A DNA stretch of 64,000 nucleotides from an uncultured Sphingomonas sp. (lineage in GTDB: Bacteria > Pseudomonadota > Alphaproteobacteria > Sphingomonadales > Sphingomonadaceae): contig NZ_CAKZHV010000067.1 in assembly GCF_936927845.1 (NCBI RefSeq), forward strand, positions 1 through 64,000, read 5' to 3'. Under the pieces are notes generated by a model, which saw only the letters and a program-made list of their open reading frames with translations, did not search any database and was not told where the DNA came from. A program made the translations under genes and the position numbers. Below, one piece after another: positions 51,901 to 60,824 of this stretch (within the stretch, counting starts at the first letter, position 1; each line of letters begins with the position of its first letter).

Positions 51901-52680
51901 ATGGAGGCTCACCATCACGTGCTGACCACCGTTGCGCTGTTTGCCGCATCCGCCGCGCACGCGCAGGTCGCCCTCGCCGAAAGCAACCCGTCCGATCAGG
52001 CCGCGCAGACGTATCAGTCCGCCGCCGCAGCTTAAGCAGAGGCCGCGAGCGAGGACATCGTCGCCACCGGCGTGGCGCAGGGACGTAACCGGCTCGATAC
52101 GTAAGTCGCGGTCAGTTCGCTCGATGCGAAGCTCACCTCCAAGCTGCCACCGCGCAACACCGCCGAGATCCTGCGCAATCTGCCGGGCATCCGCGTCGAA
52201 GCGTCGGGTGGCGAGGGTAACGCCAACATCTCGGTGCGCGGGCTGCCGGTTGCGTCGGGCGGCGCGAAATTCCTGCAATTGCAGGAGGACAGCCTGCCCG
52301 TGCTGGAGTTCGGCGACATCATCTTCGGCATCTTCGGCCACCGACATCTTCATCCGCAACGACCTGTCGCTCGCGCGGATCGAGTAGGTGCGTGGCGGCT
52401 CGGCGTCGACCTTCGCCAGCAACTCGCCCGGTGGCATCATCAACTTCATCTCGAAGACGGGTGAGCAGGAAGGCGGCTCGTTCCAGCTTTCCTGCGGCCT
52501 CGACTATCGCGAATACCGCGCCGCTTTCGCTTATGGCGGCCGGATCGACGACGCGATGCGCTACGAACTGAACGGCTTCTACCGATTGGGCGATGGTCCG
52601 CGCGACGTTGGCTATGATGCGATGCGCGGAGGCCAGATCAAAGCCAACATCACGCGCGAATTCGACGGCGGCTACGCCAT
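51901..52680 (+). pseudogene. TonB-dependent receptor pseudogene, 3'-truncated
   Basis: A ribosome site GGGAGGATCGA precedes ATG 51901. The signal and plug are recognisable (AEILRNLPGIRVEASGGEG, ISVRGLPVASGG, VRGGSASTFASNSPGGIINF). The coding frame is broken by TAA at 52033 and 52102, a one-base shift near 52340 next to a duplicated ATCTTCGGC, and TAG at 52385. Similarity stops abruptly at EFDGGYAI (about 52680), exactly where the converging dctD gene ends, so some 600 residues of barrel are missing. The LacI plus receptor arrangement is common for carbohydrate loci in this group. Confidence 0.9.
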
Positions 52681-53985
52681 TCAACGCTTGCTATCGCCGG
52701 CACCGTCGCCGGCCCGAATCCGTCGCAGATCGATTCCTAGCCGTTTGACGCGGTAGTAGAAGGTGTCCCGCGGTATTCCGAGCTGGTCTACTGCAACAGT
52801 CACGTCGCCTCCTGCTCGCATCATCGCCTCGACGATCAGCGTCCGTTCAAACGCGCGTACGCGTTCCGGCAGCGACAATGCATTGCCAGTGTCCACCTTG
52901 TCATCAAGGCCTAGGACGATGCGTTCCACCGCCATCTCCAGTTCGCGAACATTGCCGGGCCATGCGAGCCGAGCAGCCAGATGTGCCACGTCGAACGCCG
53001 TCATCGTCGATCGCGTCACACCGTTCGCGCATGCCGCCATGAAGTGCATGGCCAAAAGCGGAATGTCCTCAGACCGCTCCGACAACGGCGGGAGTTGCAA
53101 CGTTATCGCTGCCAACCGGTGAAACAATGCCGGCACCACGCGTTCGCGCCCGCCCGCGTCGATCGCCGCGACGATCCTCGCATTGACCGGCACCGGCTCG
53201 CGCGCGTCGAGCGCCACCACGCGGCGTTCGACGAATTGCGTGAGGCGGTGCTGTACACGTCCCTCGGCCCGATCGACGTTGTCGAGGAACAGCGTTCCGC
53301 GATGCGCCTGCGAGATCGCGCCATAAGCACCGAACAACGCGTCCTCAGCGGCCGATGGCAATGACGCGCAATCGACCGTGATGAAGCGATGACGCCCGCG
53401 TCGACCGCTGCGGTGGATCAATCGGGCGACCAACTGCTTCCCGGTTCCGGTTGCTCCTTCGATCACGACGTCGAGATCGGCGTCCGCCAACGTGGGTAGC
53501 ATTTCCCGAATTCGACGGATCGCCGGGCTGCGACCAACCAGTTCATCCGCGCTGGAGGCCTCGGCCAGCGCGCGCAGGCGGCGGTTATCGATCGTCAACG
53601 CGCGTGCCTTCGCCGCCCGAGCTACTGCGGCAAGCATGGCATCGGGGTCGAACGGTTTGGTGAGGAAGTCCCAGGCTCCTGCCTTCAGCGTGGACACTGC
53701 CATGTCGATATCGCCATGCCCGGTCATCAACACGACCGGCAGTTCGGCATCGCGCGCGGCGAGTGCGCGAAAGAGTTCGATACCCGACATACCCGGCATC
53801 CGCACGTCGGTGACGACCACCCCGGCGAAATCGGTGTCGATTGCCGCCAAGGCGGAGGATGCATCAGCGAAGCCGCGCACATCATATCCCGCGAGCGACA
53901 GCAGTTGCGCGGTGGCTAGGCGCAGGTCGTCATCGTCGTCGACCAATGCGACGATCGAAGCGCTTGTATCTGCGATCGCGCTCAC
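52681..53985 (-). CDS. dctD: C4-dicarboxylate response regulator DctD, lacking GAFTGA
   Basis: 434 residues. The receiver domain is complete (DDDDD near 16-20, phospho-acceptor Asp 60 in VVVTDVRMPG, Lys in DFLTKPFDP). The AAA+ domain has a Walker A at 177-184 (GATGTGKQ), but the sigma-54-contacting GAFTGA loop is missing: EDALFGAYGAISQAHRGTLF replaces the normal long segment. Walker B reads TLFLDNV, with Asn 236 in place of the catalytic Glu. A Fis-type HTH ends the protein (DVTVAVDQLGIPRDTFYYRV). It overlaps dctB by 4 bp. It likely regulates dctA without sigma-54 ATPase activity. Confidence 0.88.
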   Translation of the reverse strand: MSAIADTSASIVALVDDDDDLRLATAQLLSLAGYDVRGFADASSALAAIDTDFAGVVVTDVRMPGMSGIELFRALAARDAELPVVLMTGHGDIDMAVSTLKAGAWDFLTKPFDPDAMLAAVARAAKARALTIDNRRLRALAEASSADELVGRSPAIRRIREMLPTLADADLDVVIEGATGTGKQLVARLIHRSGRRGRHRFITVDCASLPSAAEDALFGAYGAISQAHRGTLFLDNVDRAEGRVQHRLTQFVERRVVALDAREPVPVNARIVAAIDAGGRERVVPALFHRLAAITLQLPPLSERSEDIPLLAMHFMAACANGVTRSTMTAFDVAHLAARLAWPGNVRELEMAVERIVLGLDDKVDTGNALSLPERVRAFERTLIVEAMMRAGGDVTVAVDQLGIPRDTFYYRVKRLGIDLRRIRAGDGAGDSKR

Positions 53986-55661
53986 GCCGGCACCATGTCG
54001 ATCTCGAAGCGTGCACCGTGGAGAGACGGCGCGTTGCGCAGCGTGCCGCCCAGTTCGACCATGATGTCATGCGCGATGACGAGCCCGAGCCCGAGCCCGT
54101 CCCTGCGGCTGGTTATGAAAGGCGTGAACAATCGCGCGGCGACTTCCTCGGCGATGCCGGGACCATTATCCGTCACCGAAAGGGTAACGCGGCATCCGCT
54201 CGATTGAAGCGTCAATGAGATGAGCGGGTCCGGCGTGTTGGCGACCGCCTCGATCGCGTTTTGAAGTACGTTCACCAGCACCTGCTCCAGCCGGACTCGT
54301 CCTCCCATCACCATCAGGCCCGGATGGATGGATTCACGCGCCATCGTCACGCCGCGCAGTTGCTCCTTGAGGATCAGCAGCGCGCCGTCGATCACCTCCG
54401 CCAGTGCCACCGGACGCAGCGCACCCGCCCGACGCCGTGCGAAGCCGCGCAGTTCCTGCGTCACCGCGCCAATCCGATCGGACAGGCGCGCGATTGCGGT
54501 CAGATTCTCGCGCACCGCTGCCATATCGCCGCGGTCGAGCAGCGCCGCACTGGTCTGCGCATAGGTGCGGATCGCCGCTACCGGTTGCGCAGTCTCGTGC
54601 GCCACGCTGGCCGTCACCTGACCCAGCGTTGCCAGTCGATTGGCCTGCCGCAAGCCTTCGCGCAGATCGGCGGCGCGCGCCTCACTAGCTGCACGCTCGT
54701 CGATTTCGCGGGTCAGTGCGGCGGTACGTGCGGCCACCGCTTCCTCCAGCTCCGCGGTGCGGCGGCGGGTGAGGTTGATGCGCTGTCGCAGTCCCCAGAG
54801 CAGCGCAGCGAGCGCGACGACGCCGAGCGCGGCACCGATTGCCGCGTTACGTGCCGCTGTACGTTCAACCGATCCGGCTGCGCGGCGCAGGGTCAAGGTC
54901 CAACCGGGATGCCCCGTCGGCACGGTGGCGACGACGTCGTCCGGCGACGTGGGCAGCATTCGCAACGTACCCGCGGACAGACTCGCCTCCGCCCGCACCG
55001 CGGCGAGCCGTTGCCGCGACAGTGGGCGGGTCGCCGCGAAGCGCCACTCCGGACGGCTGCTCACCACCACGACGCCGTTGGAGTCACGCACGAACGTATC
55101 GCCGCCCGCACGCGCCCAATCCGCCTCGACGCGCGTGAACTCAAGTTTCACAACCACCACGCCGCCTGCTGCGGTGCGCCGCGCGAGGAACAACCCTGGT
55201 CGGCGGCTGACCGTGCCGAGCGCAAATTGCGCCGCCGACCCCGACGGTCGTGCATCACGCACGTAGCGACGAAAGCGGTAGTCATTGCCGACAAAGCTCG
55301 AAGGCGTGCGCCAGTTGCTTGCCGCCACGGCGCGTCCCGATGGATCCACCAAATAGATGACGGCTGCGCCGGTTGTTCGCGCCAGCGACTCCAGCTTGCG
55401 ATCGAGCGCGACCGATGCGCCAGACTGCTTCGCCAACGTGGCCGCCACGTCGCGGTCGTCGCCGAGTGCCAGCGGAAGCAGGCGAAAGCGTGCGATCTCA
55501 CTGTCGAGGAGTGATGCGCGCAGGCGTGCGTCGGTCAGCACGCCCTCGGCCAACGCGTCGCGCGCTCGGCCGCGTGCGACATGCGCGGCAACGGCGACGA
55601 TCGCCAACGCGGCCACGATCATGATGAGCCAGCGAGCGGATGAAACGAGATTGCGACTCAT
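53982..55661 (-). CDS. dctB: C4-dicarboxylate sensor histidine kinase DctB
   Basis: 559 residues from ATG 55661, with AAGGACAGGG upstream. A membrane segment at about 10-29 and another near 274-293 flank a large double-PAS periplasmic sensor. The sensor has VIYLVDPSGRAVAASNW and the ligand-side FVGNDYRFRRYVRDA typical of DctB. The kinase core has VTASVAHETAQPVAAIRTYA (H-box), NVLQNAIEAV and TDNGPGIAEEV with DGLGLGLVIAHDI. It should sense succinate, fumarate or malate and signal to DctD. It is divergent from dctA. Confidence 0.93.
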   Translation of the reverse strand: MSRNLVSSARWLIMIVAALAIVAVAAHVARGRARDALAEGVLTDARLRASLLDSEIARFRLLPLALGDDRDVAATLAKQSGASVALDRKLESLARTTGAAVIYLVDPSGRAVAASNWRTPSSFVGNDYRFRRYVRDARPSGSAAQFALGTVSRRPGLFLARRTAAGGVVVVKLEFTRVEADWARAGGDTFVRDSNGVVVVSSRPEWRFAATRPLSRQRLAAVRAEASLSAGTLRMLPTSPDDVVATVPTGHPGWTLTLRRAAGSVERTAARNAAIGAALGVVALAALLWGLRQRINLTRRRTAELEEAVAARTAALTREIDERAASEARAADLREGLRQANRLATLGQVTASVAHETAQPVAAIRTYAQTSAALLDRGDMAAVRENLTAIARLSDRIGAVTQELRGFARRRAGALRPVALAEVIDGALLILKEQLRGVTMARESIHPGLMVMGGRVRLEQVLVNVLQNAIEAVANTPDPLISLTLQSSGCRVTLSVTDNGPGIAEEVAARLFTPFITSRRDGLGLGLVIAHDIMVELGGTLRNAPSLHGARFEIDMVPA

Positions 55662-55701
55662 CCCTGTCCTTGTAGGACGGCTTAGCCGGTGTGTAACTTT
55701 T

Positions 55702-55729
55702 TGCATTCTAGCCAAGATGAGAATGCAAG
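55702..55729. promoter_or_regulatory. Candidate DctD-binding inverted repeat upstream of dctA
   Basis: TTGCATTCT (55702-55710) and AGAATGCAA (55721-55729) form a perfect 9-bp inverted repeat with a 10-bp spacer, in the dctB/dctA divergent region. No convincing -24/-12 sigma-54 promoter (GG-N10-GC) was found between it and dctA, in line with DctD lacking GAFTGA. Confidence 0.5.
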
Positions 55730-55897
55730 TTTTTACATCAATCCGATGTTCGAAGCGGCTTGAGCCGGCACATAGGTCTTTGTTTTACCATATAAATCAT
55801 CGCCGGCACGAAAACATGACGGCCCGCCACGATCGTCCTTCACCATCATGCCATCAACGACCCGCCCGTAAGTGGTGGAAAGGAGAGGTTCAAGCGC

Positions 55898-57238
55898 ATG
55901 ATCCAGGTCACCGATCCCGGTTACGCGATCCCGCCGGCCGCCAAGCCGTGGTACGCGCAGCTTTACATCCAAGTGCTGATCGCGATCACGCTGGGTGTGC
56001 TGCTGGGGCATTTTTACTCGCAGGTCGGCGAAGCGATGAAGCCCGTTGGCGATGCCTTCATCAAGCTAGTCAAGATGATCATCGCACCGGTCATCTTCCT
56101 GACGATCGTGACCGGAATTGCGGGTATGCGCGACCTCGGCTCGGTCGGGCGTGTTGCCGGCAAGGCCTTCGCTTACTTCCTGTTTTTCTCTACCTTCGCG
56201 CTCGTCATCGGCATGGTCGTTGCCAACGTCGTTCGTCCGGGTGCGGGGCTCAACATCGATCCCGCGACGCTTGATACCAGCAAGATCGCCGATTACGCGA
56301 GCAAGGCGCATGAAACGACGATCACCGGATTTCTGACCGGGATCATCCCTGACACGTTCCTGGGCGCACTGACCGAGGGTAATATCCTCCAGGTGCTGTT
56401 CGTCGCGATCCTGTTCGGGATCGGCCTCGCGCTGATCGGCGAGCGTGGCAACCGGCTGTTGTCGGCGCTGGAGGACGTGTCGCTCGCGGTGTTCAAGGTG
56501 GTGGCGATCCTGATGCGCGCGGCCCCGATCGGCGCGTTCGGCGCGATGGCGTTCACCATCGGCAAGTACGGCGTCGGTACGCTGGTCAACTTGGCGACGC
56601 TGGTAGGCACCTTTTATCTCACCAGCTTCTTGTTCGTCGTCATCGTACTCGGACTCGTCAGCCGCATGGCTGGCTTCTAGATCTTCCGCCTGATCGCGTA
56701 TCTGAGAGCCGAACTGCTGCTGGTGCTCGGCACCTCGTCGTCGGAGAGCGCGCTGCCCTCGCTGATCGAGAAAATGGAGCGCGCCGGCTGTCCCAAGTCG
56801 ATCGTCGGCCTCGTCGTGCCGACCGGCTACTCGTTCAACCTCGACGGCACCAACATCTACATGACATTGGCCGCCCTGTTCATCGCGCAGGCATGCAACG
56901 TTGATCTGACGATCGGCCAACAACTCCTCCTGCTCGCGGTCGCGATGCTGTCGTCGAAGGGCGCGGCCGGCGTGACGGGCGCTGGGTTCATCACGCTCGC
57001 CGCCACGCTATCGATCGTGCCCTCCGTGCCGGTCGCGGGCATGGCGCTGATCCTAGGCGTCGACCGCTTCATGTCCGAGTGCCGCAGCCTCACCAATTTC
57101 ATCGGCAACGCGGTCGCGACCGTGATCGTATCGCGTTGGGAAGGGAAGCTCGACCGCGAACAGTTCGCTGCCGCGCTGTCGGGCCGCGCCCTCGCGCGGA
57201 TCGACCAGCTGCCCGCCGACGCTGTTCCCGCCGAATAA
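55898..57238 (+). pseudogene. dctA: C4-dicarboxylate transporter dctA interrupted by an in-frame amber codon
   Basis: Reading through, the frame gives 446 codons that align end to end with DctA: a start after AAAGGAGAGG, YIQVLIAITLGVLLGHFY, KMIIAPVIFLTIVTGIAGM, LGTSSSESALPSLIEKM, GYSFNLDGTNIYMT and the final RSLTNFIGNAVATVIVSRWE. A single TAG at 56678-56680 replaces the residue between RMAGF and IFRLIAYLRAEL, where relatives have Ser. A TCG-to-TAG change would suffice. There is no frame change, no other lesion and no restart site. TAG is an ordinary stop elsewhere in this window (kdgK, the MFS gene). Confidence 0.88.
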
Positions 57239-57246
57239 GCGCCCGG

Positions 57247-57273
57247 GCGGACGCGCGAAACCCACGCGTCCGC
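57247..57273 (+). terminator. Hairpin between dctA and the porin gene
   Basis: GCGGACGCG (57247-57255) and CGCGTCCGC (57265-57273) pair perfectly around a 9-nt loop just after the dctA stop. It may attenuate read-through into the porin gene, only 24 bp further on, or stabilise the dctA message. Confidence 0.4.
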
Positions 57274-57296
57274 TGCGCCAGCAAGGACTGCCACCC

Positions 57297-58811
57297 ATGC
57301 CAATCCGTTCGCGCGGCTTCGCCGCTGCCACCTCCTCGCTCGCCCTGCTGACGGCGCTTCCCGCCGTGGCTCAATCCAGCACTAGCGCGGTACCGCCCGC
57401 GACGATCCAGAACGAGCGCGCGCGCCAGAGCCTCGCGGCGCCGCTGTCCGAATCCTATCCGATCGAGGCGGTCGGCGACGGCGTCACCGCAGGCGGCTAC
57501 AACCAGTCGCGCTGGGTCGAGGATTGGACGCGCCTGCGTGATCCCGCCAAGCGCCGCGACGTGTTCGACCGGCTCAAGTACATCCCGCTGGGTCGCGACG
57601 ACTTCTACCTGACACTGTCGGGCGAGGCGCGCGCGCGCGTCAACCTCACCACCAATCCCGACCTGCGCGAACGTGAAGCGCAACGCCAGGACATCGACCG
57701 GCTCGTCGCCGGCGCCGACCTCCACCTGGGCGAGCATGTCCGCCTGTTCGGCGAGATCGCGCACGGTGGCATCTCGGGTCCGAACATCGGCGCACCATCG
57801 GGCTTCCTGCGCAACCGCCTGGTGGTGCAGCAATCCTTTGCCGATCTCACCGCTACCGTCGGGGCGGCCGATCTTGGTGTGCGCGTCGGTCGCCAGACTT
57901 TTGCCGACGGGCCCAATCTGCTGGTGGTGCCGCGCGACAACAATACGATCTTCCTGACGTTCAACGGCGTGCGCGCCTGGGGCCGCGTCGCCAAAGCACG
58001 GGTCGACGTGTTCGATTTCACCCCGACCCGGCTCGGCAACGGCGGCACCGGCGACGACCGGAACGAGGACGGGCGCCGCTTTTCGGGCGTGTCATCCGGC
58101 TTCGTGCTACCCACTACCCTGTTCGGCGGGTCGAAGCTCTACGTCGATCCATTCCTGTGGCGGCTCCGCAATCGCGCCGCGGTGTGGGGCGGCGCGCCCG
58201 CGCGCGAGGTGCGCACCTTCTACGGTCTGCACGTCTGGGGCGACGCGGGGCCGGTCAATCTCGACTGGACGATCAACCACCAGGGCGGCAGCTACGACAA
58301 TCGCGACATCTCGGCCTGGCTGCTGCTGCTCGCGCAGAGCTACCGGCTTGGCAAGGACCGCCAGGCGCCCCGCATTGGCTTCCACGTCGATTACGCGAGC
58401 GGCAGCGGCGCTTATGGCCGCGGCACGCTGCGTAACGCGCTCGCCCCGTTCGGCAACAATGTTTATTACAGCTACCAGCTCTACGCGACGCCGACCAACC
58501 TGATCGCGGCAGCGCCGAACGTCAGTTTTCAGCCGGTTGCCAAGGTGCGCGTGGCGCTGGAATACCAGCTATCCTGGCGCGACAGCGTCAACGACGCGGT
58601 CTACCGCGCCAACGGACAGGCGTTCGCGGGGACGCAGAATGTCAGCGGCCGCCAGATCGCGGACACCGCGCGCGCGCAGCTCGTCTGGTCGATCTCGCCG
58701 CGTCTGTCGTTCACCGGACGGTACGAACATCTCTGGGCAAAGGCGGCGCTGACCGACGCGGGGTACCGCAGCTCGGATTTTTTGGCGGGGTGGCTCAGCT
58801 TGCGTTTGTGA
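57297..58811 (+). CDS. Alginate-export-like outer-membrane porin
   Basis: 504 residues from ATG 57297, AAGGA 9 bases upstream. A signal peptide ends ...TALPAVAQ. The body is strand-rich with repeated aromatic-gly motifs (DFYLTLSGEARARVNLTTNP, HLGEHVRLFGEIAHGGISG, VRVGRQTFADGPNLLVVPRD, FLTFNGVRAWG) and a C-terminal strand ending WLSLRL. This is the alginate-export (AlgE-like) porin pattern, where members also serve as general organic-acid or nutrient channels. Downstream of dctA in the same direction, it probably gave C4-dicarboxylates passage across the outer membrane. Confidence 0.85.
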   Translation: MPIRSRGFAAATSSLALLTALPAVAQSSTSAVPPATIQNERARQSLAAPLSESYPIEAVGDGVTAGGYNQSRWVEDWTRLRDPAKRRDVFDRLKYIPLGRDDFYLTLSGEARARVNLTTNPDLREREAQRQDIDRLVAGADLHLGEHVRLFGEIAHGGISGPNIGAPSGFLRNRLVVQQSFADLTATVGAADLGVRVGRQTFADGPNLLVVPRDNNTIFLTFNGVRAWGRVAKARVDVFDFTPTRLGNGGTGDDRNEDGRRFSGVSSGFVLPTTLFGGSKLYVDPFLWRLRNRAAVWGGAPAREVRTFYGLHVWGDAGPVNLDWTINHQGGSYDNRDISAWLLLLAQSYRLGKDRQAPRIGFHVDYASGSGAYGRGTLRNALAPFGNNVYYSYQLYATPTNLIAAAPNVSFQPVAKVRVALEYQLSWRDSVNDAVYRANGQAFAGTQNVSGRQIADTARAQLVWSISPRLSFTGRYEHLWAKAALTDAGYRSSDFLAGWLSLRL

Positions 58812-58957
58812 CTCCGGCGGCGTTGTTATCGGAGTCCGGGACGCCGACGTCACCAGCACGGCGCATCACAGCCACCCCGCAAACGACACGCTGCTCGCCG
58901 CTTCCGAAGCCGGTGCGAAGAAGCAGGCAGCCGCCCAACCCCGCTCGCATGCGAAGG

Positions 58958-59735
58958 TCAGGCCCTGTTGATCACAGCCAAAAGGGTGACGGTAGCGGCG
59001 AAGGCGACGGCGGAGAAAAAGGCGGTGGGGCAGCGATCGTAGCGGGTGGCGACGCGGCGCCAGTCTCTCAGGCGGCCGAACATCATCTCGCTGCGGCTGC
59101 GTCGTGGGTAGCGGCGCTTGTCGTATCTGACTGGCTCGTTACAGGATTTCCGGCCTGGGATACAGGGCTGGATGCCTTTGGCATGAGGGGCGTCTCTGAA
59201 CCGGTCTGCATCGTAGCCGCGGTCACCAAGCAGCTACTGTTCGTTTGGCAGATCATCGAGCAGCGCTGCCGCGCCGGTATAGTCGCTGACCTGGCCTGCT
59301 GTCATGGAGAAGCTTAGAGGGCACCCGTTCGCATCGGCGATGGCAGGGAGCTTGGTGTTCATGCCTCCTTTGCTGCGCCCGATCAGGCGGCCGAAGCCCC
59401 CCTTTTTTACCCGCAGGCTCGGTGCCGTGCGGTGCACCTTCAGGTAAGTCGCGTTGATCATAACCGTCTTCGGCTCGGCGTCCGCCGCAGCCAAGCCCTC
59501 CATTATCCGCGTGAACACGCCTGCCTCGCCCCAGCGCTTTCAACGGCTGTACAACGTTTTGTGCGGACCATGGTCCCTGGGGGCACCTCGCCAGCGCAGC
59601 CCGTTGCAATTGACGAACACAATACCACTCAGCACCCGCCGGTCGTCCACCCCCGGCTTGCCATGGCTCTTGGGAGGACGGCCGAAGCCGCTCTATCTCG
59701 TCCGTCAACCAGTACAGGTCGCTCGTTAAAGTCTC
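58958..59735 (-). mobile_element. Decayed IS5-family insertion sequence (transposase remnant)
   Basis: Translating the minus strand gives nearly a whole IS5-type transposase: TSDLYWLTDEIERLRP, FVNCNGLRWRGAP, GPHKTLYSR, RIMEGLAAADAEPKTVMINA, RVKKGGFGRLIGRSKGGMNT, MTAGQVSDYTGAAALLDDLP, LLGDRGYDADRFRD and RSEMMFGRLRDWRRVATRYD. It is broken by frameshifts near the start and in the middle and by in-frame TAG codons, one at the Trp of the usual Q-W-L. The DDE catalytic surroundings are mostly present. Terminal inverted repeats and target duplication could not be fixed. Confidence 0.8.
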
Positions 59736-60340
59736 CTCTTGGAGTCTGAATCAGATCTCGCGCCTCACACCAATGAGTCCTGACCCTAACTCGACCTGTA
59801 ACTATCGCCTCTCAGCGGTAATGGCGAGTGACGGCGTGTGCTGCAAAGCCGCCTGTCCGCTATCGGGCAGTTGGCTGCGGAGAAAGCCGGTTCGTTCAGG
59901 TGGTAGCTGTGAAAATCTGAATGCCCGTGCCTGGTACGAAGCGAGTTGGTCAGGCCAACGTGAGCGCCGGTCGTTCCCGTTTGCGTCCGTCACGGCGCAT
60001 GATCGCGCGTTCGCGGCGACAAATCTCCGTGCCGTTCGCATTTTCGGCAAACCCGCGTCCTCCGTGTTGGTCGGGACCGCTGGGCGAAGCAGGAGATCGT
60101 AGGCGGCGACAACGCGGCCTTCGCCGCGAGCATGTGCCGATTGCGCCATCAACGTACAGCTATCCCGATCTCTGCGAGTGAAGTGGTAGACGGTCATGAA
60201 TGAACGCGATTTCTCGCTTCTGCGCCGCTGACGTCATCCCCGACGCCGAGGTCGAGGGCCCGGTGAAGGCGTTCGCCAACGCGGTGCGCGCGCTCCACGC
60301 CCGCGCGAAACCTTGAGCGTCGTTCGGAGCGATCAGGTCG
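59736..60340. other. Degenerate intergenic region after the insertion sequence
   Basis: 605 bp without a recognisable gene. Open frames at 59773-60102 (+) and 59802-60197 (-) do not resemble known proteins. A 38-codon frame at 60200-60316 (MNAISRFCAADVIPDAEVEGPVKAF...) has more protein-like composition and may be the tail of a decayed gene. Composition is lower in G+C than the flanks. Confidence 0.4.
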
Positions 60341-60742
60341 TCAACGCTGCGCCCGTCCCCAGCCGGCGCGCTCGGCGAAAAGCTTCTGCATCTCCGCCAT
60401 GTTCTCCGTCCCCCACTGGCATAACGGCTCCAGTGCCTGGGCAAGGCTCTGTCCAATAGGCGTGAGCATATAGTCCACCCGGGGCGGCACTTCCTTGTAG
60501 TCGTTTCGGCTGAGCACACCGTCCGCCTCCAGCTCCTTCAACTGCTGGATCAGCACCTTGTCGCTGACGTCGCGAATGGCCCGCTTCAACTCGCCGTACC
60601 GGGTCGGGCCGCGCAGCAAGAAGTAGAGGATCAGCGGCTTCCACTTGCCCGAGATGATCTTCAGCGTGGCGTCGAGCCCGCAGGTGAAGGCGGGAGCAGC
60701 GATGGTCGCGCCTGGCTGATCGGCGTGGCGGGCTTCAGACAT
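60341..60742 (-). CDS. HxlR-family transcriptional regulator
   Basis: 133 residues. The winged helix is intact: LDATLKIISGKWKPLILYFL, LLRGPTRYGELKRAIRDVSD, VLIQQLKELEADGVLSR and VPPRVDYMLTPIGQSLAQAL. The Cys in AFTCGLDATL matches the conserved redox- or electrophile-sensing Cys of HxlR/YodB-type repressors. Divergent from an SDR gene, with repeats between them suited to binding, so it probably represses that gene under non-stress conditions. Confidence 0.92.
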   Translation of the reverse strand: MSEARHADQPGATIAAPAFTCGLDATLKIISGKWKPLILYFLLRGPTRYGELKRAIRDVSDKVLIQQLKELEADGVLSRNDYKEVPPRVDYMLTPIGQSLAQALEPLCQWGTENMAEMQKLFAERAGWGRAQR

Positions 60743-60746
60743 ATCT

Positions 60747-60785
60747 CATACTTACCAAAAGGTGCATACTTGTCCTGAGGTATGC
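60747..60785. promoter_or_regulatory. Candidate HxlR operator
   Basis: Two direct repeats CATACTT (60747-60753 and 60765-60771) are spaced 18 bp apart, and GCATAC (60764-60769) forms a perfect inverted repeat with GTATGC (60780-60785), 10 bp apart. All lie in the 82-bp gap between the divergent HxlR and SDR genes. Confidence 0.55.
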
Positions 60786-60824
60786 GGATGGTCAGCTGCG
60801 TGCAACCAATCAGTGGAGGCATGT

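Noticed and set aside
55662..55897. A sigma-54 promoter upstream of dctA
   Set aside because: The nearest match, CCGGCACATAGGTCTTTG, lacks the -12 GC, and the regulator lacks GAFTGA.
50856..57238. Reassignment of TAG/TAA to an amino acid, suggested by several in-frame stops in otherwise readable genes
   Set aside because: Intact genes in the window end normally at TAG (the dioxygenase-like gene, kdgK, the MFS gene at 37030), and the stops occur beside frameshifts in two of the genes, so decay or error is more likely than recoding.
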